Below are positions 36,801-49,400 of a stretch of DNA of 64,000 bases, in pieces (position 1 is the first letter of the stretch; every line of letters begins with the position of its first letter). The DNA lies in assembly GCA_902729315.2 (NCBI GenBank), contig LR746269.1:4480001-4544000 (forward strand). The letters run 5' to 3'. A model generated the notes under the pieces. It made no database searches, was not told the DNA's origin, and was given only the letters and a program-made list of their open reading frames with translations. A program made the translations under genes and the position numbers. This DNA comes from Spirodela intermedia (taxonomy: Eukaryota > Streptophyta > Magnoliopsida > Alismatales > Araceae).

Positions 36801-38530
36801 GGACCGGACTGCTCAACGGTGAGTATGAACTGTGCTTGGCGGAGGCAACGAGGGAGAGGTTTTCCTTCCTCTTTTCTCCCCCCTCGCACACTCGCCAAAC
36901 ACAGAGGCTGATGACAGAAAGGAGAGAGGTAAATACTCTGCCCAGATGAACATCAAATGCGCATGCCAACGCTAGCTCACAACTGGCCTTCACATGTGCG
37001 GAAACATAGAGAAAGAAAGAAGTGAGGATGTAGCTTTACACCCAACAATGCATCCTCTCCGAGGGAATTTCAATAAAAAGCCTGAAATGTTAATAATGAC
37101 ATGATTAGGCTTCAGACCAATCCTCTGCAGAAGGAATGGACACAAAGGGCTATTGCATAAAGGGAAGGCTTGCATTGGCATCTTAAAGCATCCAGAAAGG
37201 AATACATTCAAGAACAGACGGGGAAGTTGCCTGATAAACTGGGAAAATCTTTCTCATGAAAATGAGGAACGAAAATAGATCTCAAGGTTATCGTTCTTGA
37301 GAAGGGAATGAAAATGGTAGCATCGGACAATAAAACAAAAACGCGAGAAGAAAGCGCTGTCAAGAACAAAAGGGTAAGTCCAAAGGTCACCGAGCCAAAT
37401 CTGACGCAAAACAAATGATACAAGCAACTGACCTGCAATGAAATAAGCTTTTTCTACAAAATTACAGAAAGAAGTTGAAGTCGTGAAGCTCTTTCAGCCA
37501 CAGATAATCAAATGAAAGGCGAAAAATGCAAGAAATTTTAATTATTTTCCGTTACTATGTTAAGACCATCGGATAAGATTGAACACGGCTTATAATGTTT
37601 GAAGTATCGATAAAAACTTCCGAGCACCGTTCGATGCAGAAGATGGGAGGGATACTCGATAAAGGACACAAGTATTCCAAAATAAAAAATGAAATCTGCA
37701 TAATATGATGAAGGCCTTCAAACATTCTGAAATTTCTGTTACCTAACCCGTAAAAAATACGAAGTAACCGTCTTTCACAAGAAAATTTAACACATAGTCA
37801 TGCTGATGCGTAAACTCACACAGGAAGGCACATACTTCAAAAGTTAGACATTGAAAATAATAAATTAAGCATAAATTTTAGCATTTTCTGACAACTGACA
37901 ATGACCCTGTTCATTGTTCAACAATGAAAAATACGATTGGGCGGGAGCTTAATTTCCCGGACGACGCCAAAAACTGACATCATTTGGATGACTTCAGCTA
38001 GAAAACAGAATGGCCAGGAGCCCAATCTCACAATACACACCCCATCAGCCAGATCGCAGACTTATCGCCCGATCGCAGACTTATCGCCCGATCGGTGGGA
38101 AAAGGTAAGAAAAATTAGGCAAAACTCAAAGAATCCGAAAGATTCACACAGAACCAAAGCCTGTCGACCAATCTCAAGCATGTAGATGTTTCAAGACGAC
38201 AGAAAACAGTGCAGAAAAAAAAAACTTAAATCCAGAAAACAAGCTCAGCTGAAAGGCATCCGTTTGCACAACGGATTCCGTAAACAGGCAGAGGGAAACC
38301 ACTCTACTCACCAGAATCCAGCGAACAACGGAGAGACCCCAAGGCCACCGCCGAGCAAGCCCGGCGCAGATTACCCCCCGTCCGCCGACGCCGGCACTAC
38401 AGCGCCAGCAGATCCACGGCAGGGATCCTACGCAGAGATCCCTACCGGAGATGGATCACGATGCTAACACCGGCAGAATACTTGAGGCTTCCCACTCCTT
38501 CCTTCCCCTGCTCCTGTGAAGCCTCCCCTT
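36801..38530 (-). promoter_or_regulatory. Long 5' leader of PI4K gamma, probably with intron(s)
   Basis: The coding region starts at 36800, but GC-rich leader-like sequence lies at about 38300-38520. A good GTGAGT donor sits on the minus strand near 38306, and acceptor-like sites (for example TTGCAG near 37433) lie downstream. This suggests a leader exon spliced over 0.9-1.4 kb to the coding exon, a common arrangement in this family. A duplicated word 'cgcagacttatcgcccgat' occurs at 38052-38091. Small open frames here are not supported as genes. Confidence 0.45.
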
Positions 38531-41180
38531 CGCCTCTACGAGCCTCCCCCCCCCCCCGCCCGACCCCCTTCTACTGACTCGTCTAACTCCATCCCCTGGT
38601 CAGATGAGGGTTAAGTCAGGGAACCCTAGTTACTTAGTTAAATCCCACTCCCCAGATTATTCACTTTAAATCCCTCAAAAAACTTTGCAGTGCATAAATA
38701 AGTCTTCATAGATGCATCATATCATATTTATTACCTCACTTCTGTTACTTGCTCAGAATTGTCCTCCACTGAAAGGTTATTCTAGAAATAAACATTTAAT
38801 TGAGGTATTTTAGTAAGTGTGTTTTCGGATAGGGCTATATTATTTGTCCGGATGGCCCCTTGTACAACTAGCGGCGTTAATGTTATCTCCTTTTATCGGT
38901 CGCTACGCGACAAAACCCATGGAAGGCTCTGGAAGGAGGAATGTGAACCGTCCGATGCGACTCGATTGGGTCTCCTCCTCCAGATGGGGGCTCCCCACGG
39001 ATCTCTGGCCGTCGATCTCTCTGCCGACGTGGGTGGGTCCCATTGGCGAAAGAGAAGCGGGTGATGGATTTGTTACCATTACCGCGGAGAACGAGAAACC
39101 GGTCTGCCGCCTAAAAAGCCCGCAGCACCAATTGGCCGCCGCCGGAAAGGAAGAGGATCACATGCGCATTTCGCATACACCCTTTATAATAAAACATTAT
39201 ACTTATACTCTACTTCATCTCGCAATCATACCATTTTAACATTTTAATACCATTTTAATGCCTCGAGTGTAACCAGTAAACGATATGAAACTAATTTTTT
39301 CAGAATACATTCCTTAAAGTCTAAAGGGTGCATTTTCTAAAATCATACCACTAGAGGACAGATTTTGTTGATTGACCAATGAGACCCATTCCACTCCACG
39401 TGTACAGCTTATCTTTTAAGTAATTATATTTGTTTTTAAGGCTATTTGGGACTTTGCAACACCCGGGAATTCCGTCGAGTTTTGGGTGCATCTTTTCTGA
39501 CCATCCGACCGCGAGGTCCACCATTTTGGAAGGAGCTTTCGTTTGGGAATGGGTTATCTGGACCGCGGTCCACTGCACGCGAAGGTCGATTGGCTATCCA
39601 TGTCGTAACCAATTGAATGCTTCGCGGTCATTTTCTGCTGGGCGTTGTACGCCGTGGTCTACCCCGTCGTCGCGAGGTCTGTGTCGCCTTCTTCACGTGA
39701 ACGGGCGCTCTCCTCTCACCTTCGGGATAGTTGATGGCGTGGTCCATGGGGACCCACCATTCCCTTTTGCAGCTATACCTATCAGAATATTTCCTTTTAA
39801 AAATAGGCCCAAATGAGGGTTCAGGTTGAGCGAATATTGGGATATTACTATTATTAGGTAGTATTTATTTTCCATATTTATTGAATTTATTTTATTTTAA
39901 TGTTTATAAATATTATGTTGCAAGGTAGAAAGAGCAAATAATCTCGAGATTGATGGTGTTATTTAAAGCAACGAAATTAATATGAATTAATATGCTCGCT
40001 AGAACTTTTGATAACTTTGAGGTCTTACATAGTTCCAATGATGCCGATTTTCATGGTAAACGAGATAAAAGGAAAAAGTTGGGAATAGGGTCCTGGATCA
40101 ATGAAGTGGGTATGGCTGAAATTCAAGGTCTTTATTTGGGTGCAGTTGTAAAATTCATTGAAATGATTGAATTATTTCATATAAAATGGCTGGCATCATT
40201 GAATTACCGTCTCTTCCCAAATGGAGCTGGTAAAGGTGACAGCTTGGATGTTGGTAGGTGGCCAAAGTATGTGACTGATCAAGGGGAATGTGGGCCCATG
40301 CCTTGGAATTTGAACGGGGTAGAAGATGAAGAAGGGAGAGAGGGAGAGAGAGAGAGTTTGATATGGAAAAGATAAGAGAAATGATGAAATAAGCATGTGG
40401 GGGTGGGTGCAACGTGAGCTCTGAAAGCTACCATGTGGGCTCCCTAGAATCCTCCCAAGATGAGTAGCATTTAAAAAATCTTAGCAAATGAGATACCATT
40501 GATCATGAATCTTTGACAATCTTACCACCTGATTAAATTAACAAAATGGACCCCATAAGTCCAATAACACAAGACCCAGAGAGAGAGAGAGAAAGAGAGA
40601 TTATATATGAGTTATCTTTGTCTAGATAATGACATATGTGTAATAAATAGAGAGAGGGAGGGGAAGAGATAGAGATAGAGATAGAGAAGGATATATATAT
40701 ATATATACATCTATTTATTATAGGAAAATGGTTTTTATTTTTTGAATTCTTTGAAAGCTATTGATATAGGAGACTTTGGGAGAGAGTTGAGCGCTATTGA
40801 TATGGACAGAGTTCTCTACTATTTATATTTGGCAGATTCAACTAAAAAGTTAAAACTTCTCAACCTATTCTCATTTTGTACAAAATGGGATTTTTTTCTA
40901 TTCGAATTCTTTCACCCAAAAGTTTATACTAGACAACATAAAGTTGGAAATTATCTCTTCCCTAGATGTGCACCATGTTCATCCACTTATGGAAATATAG
41001 CAGTTATAGAACATGAGGAAGCAAAAATTAAACAAAGACTCAAAAAGTCAACCTTGTCAACCATGTCAACCTTGTCAACCTTGTCAATCATTATGAGCAG
41101 TGAATTAGCAAAACTTCCTCCACCAGAGAATTCTCAAGACATCAACTTGTCTATCAATGCCGTGAAGACCCAGTAAAGAC
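38531..41180. other. Intergenic region upstream of PI4K gamma
   Basis: No supported gene. It contains a C run (38547-38560) and a GC-rich patch (39440-39770) with repeated 'gcgaggtc/gcggtcc' words. Two CACGTG sites (39397, 39694) and small GA tracts (40330-40360, 40578-40600, 40652-40690) are also present. A 9-bp minisatellite 'gtcaacctt' repeats about five times at 41046-41088. A 144-codon AT-rich frame at 40742-41176 includes this minisatellite and is not recognisable. Confidence 0.5.
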
Positions 41181-43200
41181 CCTGGGGCCAAATATTGGCA
41201 ATTGGCATAGCTTTCTCTCACTAACTATAGATTATGACATCCCATGACATCATACATTACCAAATATTCAAGGATATCTAGATGAAAAAGGCCGCACTAG
41301 ATTTCATTGGGATCACCCTTATTCAACACATACAGTGGACACGTTAAGAGATGGTGTAAGACCCCAACAAAAAGGACACACACCTTGAAATCGGCTGAAG
41401 AGCCTCTTTGAATTTTCCAAGCGAGCTCTCTACCAGGCCCATCTTTTTCTTATTCGGGAAATGAACTTTTTTCTGGGTCCCACCCGCGTGAGGGACAATG
41501 CAGGCACGTGATGGCCGGCGCGTTGACCGGTTTTGGTGGGAGTATTTTAATTGGTAGAGGACGCGTGGACGAGGCGGAAGAAAATGCGCATTGGAAAAGC
41601 ATCCCTAATGGGAAAAATAATGGGGCAGCCACGTGGAGCGGCCTTCAAGACCCAAATTAAATTGGGTGGTCCTCTCCGTAACCCATGTTTCTTAAGCGGG
41701 TGAGAGGATTAAAAGGGTCCTCTTTTTTGGCATAAATTGATTTAATGGGGATCATATAATTGATTTCTGAAGACCCATAACTTATAAATTGGGATCAATT
41801 AATTCGGTAAAAGGATAAAAATATCCCTTTTTTATTGCAGAAATTGAGTAATTTGGGATCGTAGAATCAATTTCTCGAGACCCATACCTTCCCAATGTAG
41901 CCTTCTTGTGGGACCCTCCTCATAAAGCTTCTTAAGCAATCAATCAATCAATCAATCAATCACCTTCACCTGTTGGCTGGGGTGGAGAGAGAGGGTGGAA
42001 GGTTGACTTCACCGAGGGGGACGGCTCCTACATGTGGCAAGGTGAGCTGTCCAAGGTGGGTACACTTACCTCGACATATCTAAGGTCAACAAAAAAAGAC
42101 TGGGGCCCACATAACAACCTTGGGGCAGTTGATACCTTAGAAGGGGGTATGGGTCGACCCTAATCCGTCTTTACAGCTTGACTTTGGGTTGACCAGGTCA
42201 GACAGGTCCAGTTAACTTTAATGGGAAATTTGTTAAGGTTATGTATGCAATTACATCTGTTTAAAGGTTAAAGAGTGTTTATAAGGGAAGACGTCGATCT
42301 TCGCATTTAACATTGCGGATTCCCTCTCAAGTACCGGGGTCGGGTTCCACTTGACAAGAAGATGCGGCAAGGCGGCGGTGGTTGTGGTATAATTGTGGGG
42401 TGCTTTGTGTAAATGTACCAGGATGAGATGCCCTGGCGCCACGTCACGGATAAGCATTCGTCAGGCTTGCCGAGTCAGCAACTAACGAGCTGACGCCGCT
42501 GTGTGGCTACAAACACGAGAACATCTGCGCACGTGGAATGGTGCACCTAAACCAGCGGCAAGGTTCCTCTCTCTCTCTCTTTCACCATAAACCAGCGGCA
42601 AGGTTCCTTCTCTCTCTCACACCGTAAACCAACGGCAAGGTTCCTTCTCTCTCTCTCTCTCTCTCTTCCCCCCTTCCTCGATGTTTGACTGATAAATGCC
42701 GTTGTTCTGACATACAGAGTTGAAATTCGTTAAGGCATAAAATAAATATTTAAATGATATCCTTAATTTTAATAATTAGACGAATGATTCGCTAAAAACC
42801 ATATCCCCGGAGAGTTCTCATTTTTTTCGTAATTTTTTAAACGTTGCAATATTTTTTAGGAAAGCGTAATCTTGAAGTCGCAATGGATTTATTTCCCACT
42901 GGGTAGGCTAATAAGTTGGGCTTGAATTACGTCCAGGCCCAATAGATAGCAGCCCGTCAAGTCAAACGGATGGGCCTCACCCGGAGGTTGGCCCATAAAA
43001 GCACCTATAGCCCACCACGGCTCGTGTTTACCGAAAAGGCCCAAACTTTCCACTCCACCTCGGCCTTTTTCTCTTCTTCTAGGCCAATGCAGGGCCCATC
43101 TTCCACATGCGGCGGGGGGAGTAGGAAATGCGGGCCCACACCAGCTGGATATGGTGACCCGGGGCTGCCCTGCTGACGTGGCGCCGCGTTTAAGGACACC
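41181..43200. other. Distal upstream region of BIM1
   Basis: No gene. It carries an AATC microsatellite (41937-41962) and a tandem set of three 'aaacca.cggcaaggttcc' units, each followed by a CT tract (42550-42668). CACGTG sites occur at 41505, 41630 and 42530. Confidence 0.5.
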
Positions 43201-45600
43201 ATCCTTTTTTTTTGTTCCAGGTGCGTTTTCTGTCTCCACGGAGCCCGTCGTAAGCCACGTGAGCGGAGAGGTACACGAGCTTCCAGACTGACAGACGCTT
43301 AATACCCGAGTATCTGCCACGTGACAGTGGCGCTTATTAAACCATCATTTTCGCAAATATAACGGTTGGTCATCGGGAAAAGACTTTCCCCGAAAAAGAG
43401 TATTTTTCCGGAATATTTCAGAATTTAAAAGATATCTGTAAATATTTATCTCATTTCCCGAATTTTCTAATAAATAATGTTTTATGAGCGGAACGTTTCT
43501 ACGAGGGCGTCGGTGATGTGCGCCTTTAAATTAAATAACTTTAATCACATTATCAGTGATAGAGAGAGAGAGAGAGGTTTTTCGGCGGCTATCGGAGATT
43601 ATCTGTTGACGAATGGGTGGCGCACCACGTGACGCCGGGGACCGTGCCGAATCCGTCTGGTCGCTGTAGAGATGGCGGGGCCACGTCTCCAAATTGGCGT
43701 TTTTAGAACCCGAAATTCGCACGTGTCGACTGTGGGCTCGTTGATGAGAGGAGGCACTCTCTATCGAAGCGCCCTTGACTTGTCTCCGCGTTGATTGTTG
43801 GGTCGCGTGACATGCCACGTGCTTGTCTCTATCCCTCCCCCCTCTCGCCGTTTAAGGAAGGTGGGGACCGCAGATCTAGTACGTGACGGCCTTCTCTCCG
43901 TGGACCCCTTCCAAATCATCACTTGTGACCAATAAACCGGCTCGGCAAGCAGGTGACCTTCTTTCTCCCACGCCATCTTCCCTCTCTACAGATCTCTTAA
44001 TCTCTTCCTGACCCGTATTTGTCAACGTCGTCTCTTCAAAAAACGTTCAACTCTTGCGGTACTCCTAGTAAAAATGCTGAAGGAATGCCGGCCATTTGAT
44101 TAAAAAAAAGTACCAAAATGCTTGAATAATTAAGCTCGTAAACCAGATTAGGGTAGATGATGCTTCTTATAACAACCTAGGAGCAAATCTGCATAGGTGG
44201 GGGGGTACGTAATAAAGGCGCAGTTAAAAAAACCAAAAAGTAAAGAATATACTTTATTTAGTATTCTCCCAAATGCCAGGAATTGAACTATTCGAATTAT
44301 TTATCATTATAAAATTATATGTTTTCCCTAAAATGGTTTTCTGACGTCATGGTTTTACGTCGAGTTTCTCTCTCTCCTCTTGAGACGAAAGACCTGGGCT
44401 GAGGAGGGTCAATGAAGTGCGCCTTATGGTGGGTCTCCGCCCCCCATCCCCTGTCGTTTATACGACGGCGGCCGAACTGTCGTTCGCGCGGTCCACGTAG
44501 GGAAGATCTCCGCGACGTGCCCTGTGGTTCTCCTGACACGTGTCATACAATCACCGACATTACACGGTGAATCTAGAGACATTAGACGCTGATCCCCAAG
44601 CGGATATTCTACTAAGAGGGGAATGTCGAATGGGGAGGAGAATATCAAATAGGCCCCTCCCTCTGCAGACTCTTACAGCTTCTCCCTCGTACTTCAATTT
44701 TATGTTATCGGGCAACTAACTCTCTACGAAGAAAATCTTGGCCATTCCAACACAAAAGATGAAATTTTCTCAGTTATAAAATAATTTCCTAATTGAGATT
44801 TTTAAAAACGTGCAAAATAAAAATTGAGGAAGCAGTGAGAGAGAGAGAGAGATTGTCCCCATCTAAAACACAGATCACGTGAGATGACTTTAGGGGGAGG
44901 GCAAATCACGTGGTTGGGACGAGTTTGAACTGTCCGACGTGTGCCGCCGTACCAGCGCAACCAGAAGATACGTACCCACACGTGCGGGGGCGTAGACAAC
45001 CCCCCAGCAGAACCACCGCGTCTCCCACGTGGCATTTGGCCGGGGGGTCTTGATCTGGTGAGCCGTCCCCAAATTGACGTTTTCCACTCCGCACGTGCTC
45101 GAACGGGGTCCACTTCTCCTGGGCCCCAGAAACTCCTCTCTCTCTCTCTCTCTCTCTATCAATCTATCCATCTCTCTCCACCCGCCATTGACACAGAGTG
45201 AAGCCCATGCCCTGTTTCACTTTAACTGGGCTCGCATTTCAAGAATCTGCTGCTTCTCTCTCTACTCTATCGCTCTATCTCTATACTCTCTCTCTCTCTC
45301 TCTCTGTCTGCTGTTTTAAATGGAAGGGATGAGTGGATTTGCGGAAAAGGCAGAGGTAGTGGGTGGACGTGAATCTGGCGCACATGACCGCCTCGCCGTC
45401 GATTGCCCGAAAATTTCGGCCGTGGTCCCCACGGGCGTTCGGCTCGCTACCGGGCCACGTCATTCGCCGCCGTCAATAAACTGCGGTGGCGGGCGGCCTT
45501 ATCAACCGAATTAGAGAGCCATCCTCATTTTCCCCAATTGTCAACGGCGACTTAGCGGCAGTCAACTTGGCCGTACGTCACGTGAACTTCCATTTCCTCT
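43201..45600 (+). promoter_or_regulatory. G-box-rich upstream region of the BIM1-like gene
   Basis: Twelve perfect CACGTG palindromes start at 43256, 43318, 43626, 43720, 43816, 44537, 44876, 44907, 44979, 45026, 45092 and 45579. A TGACGTCA element lies at 44342. Random expectation for a 6-bp palindrome in 2.3 kb is about 0.6. CACGTG is the core site of bHLH and bZIP factors. CT microsatellites at 45137-45158 and 45258-45304 lie between this region and the gene. Confidence 0.7.
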
Positions 45601-45835
45601 CTCGGATCCGTCCGCGGATCGGACTCGGCAGTGGTGTGACCGTAACCATCCACTGACGGCGTTAACCGACGGAAAGTCGGAGCCAGGAGTGAGAGGGGAG
45701 GGACCGATGCCGTATAAGAACCGATCGCGGCGAAGAGGACGAGCCTGCCGTCCCCTTCCCACCGCTCCATCGGCCGCCCCTCACAGAGAGAGCAAGAGAG
45801 AGGAGAGAGGGAGGGGAGGGGAAGGGAGGAGAGAC

Positions 45836-45890
<55 letters not shown>

Positions 45891-46414
45891 AGGCTTGCAG
45901 GGAGGAGGGGAGATCTGCGCGGTGAGATTGCTGTTCGTTCTTCCGGCGCCGCTGGCATTCCTCGTGCACCGCCTTCAGGTGGGGTAGTTCTAGGATTTGT
46001 CGTGGATATGGCTACTTGTCACTCTTTCGCTTTATTTTGATTTCAGAACTGCGTGATGATAGTACAATTTAGTGCTGTATCGGAGGACGAATCTGCTGAA
46101 TTTTCCGATTTCTTCCAACTGTTCTGTTCTTCCATTGGGCGTAATTCTTCTTCAATGGATTCTGTTTCGAAGAGAATTCGCAGTTGCATCCTGCCGGGCG
46201 TCTCGGAGAAGTAGGGGCGAACTAGAGTGCGCATGTAGGAGAGATTCTCGGACGGTTTGAATGATTCGGTGTTGGCTGGATTCCGGACGACCTTCCTACT
46301 TCTCTCTTCAGGCGGGAGGCTTGTCTCGTCCGTGGAGCTGGTGATGTCCATCGCAGCAACGAAGGCGGAGACGGGATAGAGTGAAGGCGGCGTGTGAGAG
46401 CCTCTTCAGAGAAG
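45601..46414 (+). promoter_or_regulatory. Proximal promoter and 5' leader of the BIM1-like gene
   Basis: A GA microsatellite (about 45835-45895) precedes GC-rich sequence leading to the start at 46415. TATA-like 'ccgtataagaa' at about 45710 is a candidate promoter element. A leader intron between about 45920 and 46380 is possible but unproven. Confidence 0.4.
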
Positions 46415-49400
46415 ATGGAGCTCCATGGTATATATATTTCGCAATTGGCGCAGTTTTCTCGTTCGCGCTTCTACCTTTTCAATTCCTCTTCGATTTTCTT
46501 CCTCTCTCCTCAGCAAAATGTCCGTCCAATTGCAGGCAAAGCAGCAGTCACGCACGACTTCCTCTCTCTCCACAAGGAGCCACTTCTGCAGAATTCAAGG
46601 CCTCCTCGTTCTCCAGGTATGCAGAACCGCCTCTGTCGAGACGTAAAATCACTGATCCGACGAACACCGCCGCCTGGCAATCATCCTCCACCTCCCGATC
46701 TACGACTTTCCGATTCCCAAATTGACGACTCCACCACTCAGAAGATCACTACAGAGGTCCACCGCCTGGTAGGCCGAAGCCCCTCCCCTCCCCTTCTCCC
46801 TCTGTCTAGGGATAAAATCAGAGAACTGACGAACACCGCCGCCTGGTTTCATTCCCCATCCTTCCCCGGTGGGCAGTCAGTCGGTTCCTCAATGCAGCGA
46901 CTCTCTCTCTCTATCTGCGATCTCCCTTCCCCTTCTCTCTCCTCTTTCCCTTCCAGGGGGGGCATTTCGGGAAAGCCTCTGTGGAATGGCTAGGCTTCGG
47001 CGCCAATGCGTAGGGGCATTTCGGGAGAGCAGGAAAATTTCCAACCTCTACCGTCCGTGACCTCCTCCCCTCTCTCCCTGCATGGGGCGCTTCGGAGTAA
47101 TATATCCTACCCTCGGGAGAAGGCACAAGCCGCTCCCGCCCGCCGACCCACGTGGTCCTCCGCCGCCGCCTACCGGCGACGGACGGTTACGATGTGACCA
47201 TCGCCATTCAACGTGATGTAATTTCGAATAGTGTTATCATAACAGCGCAACTAATCCCCCCCACCACCCTAGGGAGGTATGGGGACCACGCAACGGCCTC
47301 CTCCATTAAGTCGCTAATGGTTTCCTCTGCCAGGTCACGGAGTCGAGCAGCGCGATGGCGGCGGCGCGGGAAGGGCGGCGGCGATCGACCTCAACGTAGT
47401 AGCGGCGGCGGCGGCGGCGGCGGTGGGGCCCTCCGCTTCCTCCTCCGAGCACCGGCTCGCCAGCGGTTTCGGACGCGCGGTCGTGAAGCCGGAGTGGTCT
47501 TCCTCCACGTGCGGCCCCACCTCGCCGGGCGGCGCCGCCGCAGCGCAGGAGGAGAAGACAGTGGGGATCGGCGGCGGCACGGGGCAGAGTCGCAACTCGC
47601 ACTCCCCGGCGCGAGTCTTCAAGCCGTGGAGGGAGGTCGATGTCACCCGCGGAGGTAAGAAGAAAGACCTGACCGTCCACCCAGCACGTACCTACTACCT
47701 TCCTTGGGTCCTTCCTCATTGTTGAATTGATCTGATGCCACGTGTCCTCTCCCGGTTGAGCTGTCAGGGAGAGAATCTCTATCCGGGATCCCTTTCGCTC
47801 CACGCAAGACCCACGTGAAGCAGCCGACCCGCCCCCTGGCCCGTGGACCCTCCGCCGTCGAGCTGTCGTGCGGATTCCAAACCCTCTCCCAAAACCGCAT
47901 TTAAACGACATGGGCCCGACAAGAGCGCTGCCCTCGTCACCGGCGAACGACTAAAAAAAATCCTCCATTTTACTAAATAGCACCCTTACTTTCTCCCCCC
48001 CCCTTATATTTTATATTATTTATATACAATTGTTGCTATGGGAGTCGAGTGTTAAGAATTTTGGGAGCAGCTTCGGTTTCCCCCGAGCGGCCTGACCTTA
48101 TTCGGCTCGTCTTCGCCTAATGTCAGGGTCGCACCTGCAGCAGTGGCCCTCTCCCTCTTCAGCCGCCGGTCGCAGTGGCTTCACTCCGTCCTCTGGGTGC
48201 GTGGTCTTCTGTCCCGCCTTCTCCTCGTTTTATTACTTTGTTTTGTCTCCGTTATTCGCGGCCTAGGGTTTTTGTTTATGTCGATTTCCCCACCTCGACC
48301 ATCACGTGAGAGTTGTGTGCGTTGGAGCAGGCAGCAACGGGACACTAGGGACATGATGGACACGTCGTCGAGGCACAAGGGATTCGCCGATGACGACGAA
48401 GAGGATGAGGAAGATTTTCTGAAGGAGACTTCTTCCCGGAAAGGTGCGCCCTTTGCTCTCCCGCTTTCCTAACATCGGGTTCCTTCGTTTCGTCGCCGAA
48501 CCTAGTGAATGAACTAGGGCAGACGTTCCTGCTGAGGTGTCTCATCGTCTAACCCATATGCTAAGTGCCATATTGGGATACTCTGTATCAGGGATAGCCG
48601 TCCTAGTCGACGAGGTTTTCTATTTTGCGACCTTTTCGTTTCATGCAGACAACCTATTTGGATTCGCCTCCGCTGAAGGGACCTATTGTTCGTTGTTTTT
48701 TTTGGGATTTGTGAAGTTTTCTGCTATGTTAACTTCAGGATTGACGACTAAAGTAGATGGAAGCAGCAACAGCGGCGACGGGATCAACGACGATCGGAAG
48801 CCCTCCACACCACGGTCGAAGCATTCCGCCACCGAGCAACGCCGGAGGAGCAAAATAAACGAGAGGTGTGGTTTCTCTCACCTTCTCGCAACTATTCGAG
48901 TTCTTTGGTTTCCCTCCTCTTGACCTAATCCCTCATTGTTGTTGATCTATACGCTTCATAATATGCTCGTACTCCTCGTTAACTCTATTTGGCGTTTCCA
49001 TTATATGGGTTTGTGTGGTCTTTATTTTGGCCGGATTTTGGGTCTATAGTATAGGTGGTAACTCACTATGACATTTTTTTACTGTGCTATTAATTAATAG
49101 CTCCCAGCGCTCAAGAAAGAACGAGAAAAAATGTAGAAATAAAGCTGTGAAAGTGATGTGAAGTTTGGCAATAGATTAATGTCTTTTCTTCTGACCTTGT
49201 ATCCTTAAATCGTCGATGAACTATTGGGAGAATGGTTAGTTATAGACCGTCAAAGATGGTTGCAGTTGGTGCTTATTACTCTCATATGCTTTTCAGGACT
49301 TTACATTGGGGAAGTTTTACCTTATTCTTCAGTAATTTCGGCTGACGGAATTGAGATTTGGACGTGTCCTAACGCAACCTTATTCGTAGTTTTCCTGATT

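Noticed and set aside
40742-41176. 144-codon AT-rich open frame
   Set aside because: No recognisable domain, includes a 9-bp minisatellite, and lacks the composition of neighbouring real exons. A transposon-derived or spurious frame is more likely.
48143-48352. Alternative BIM start with hydrophobic N-terminus
   Set aside because: The segment crosses an intron (donor at 48197, acceptor at 48329-48330); splicing to exon 4 restores the BIM1-type sequence instead.
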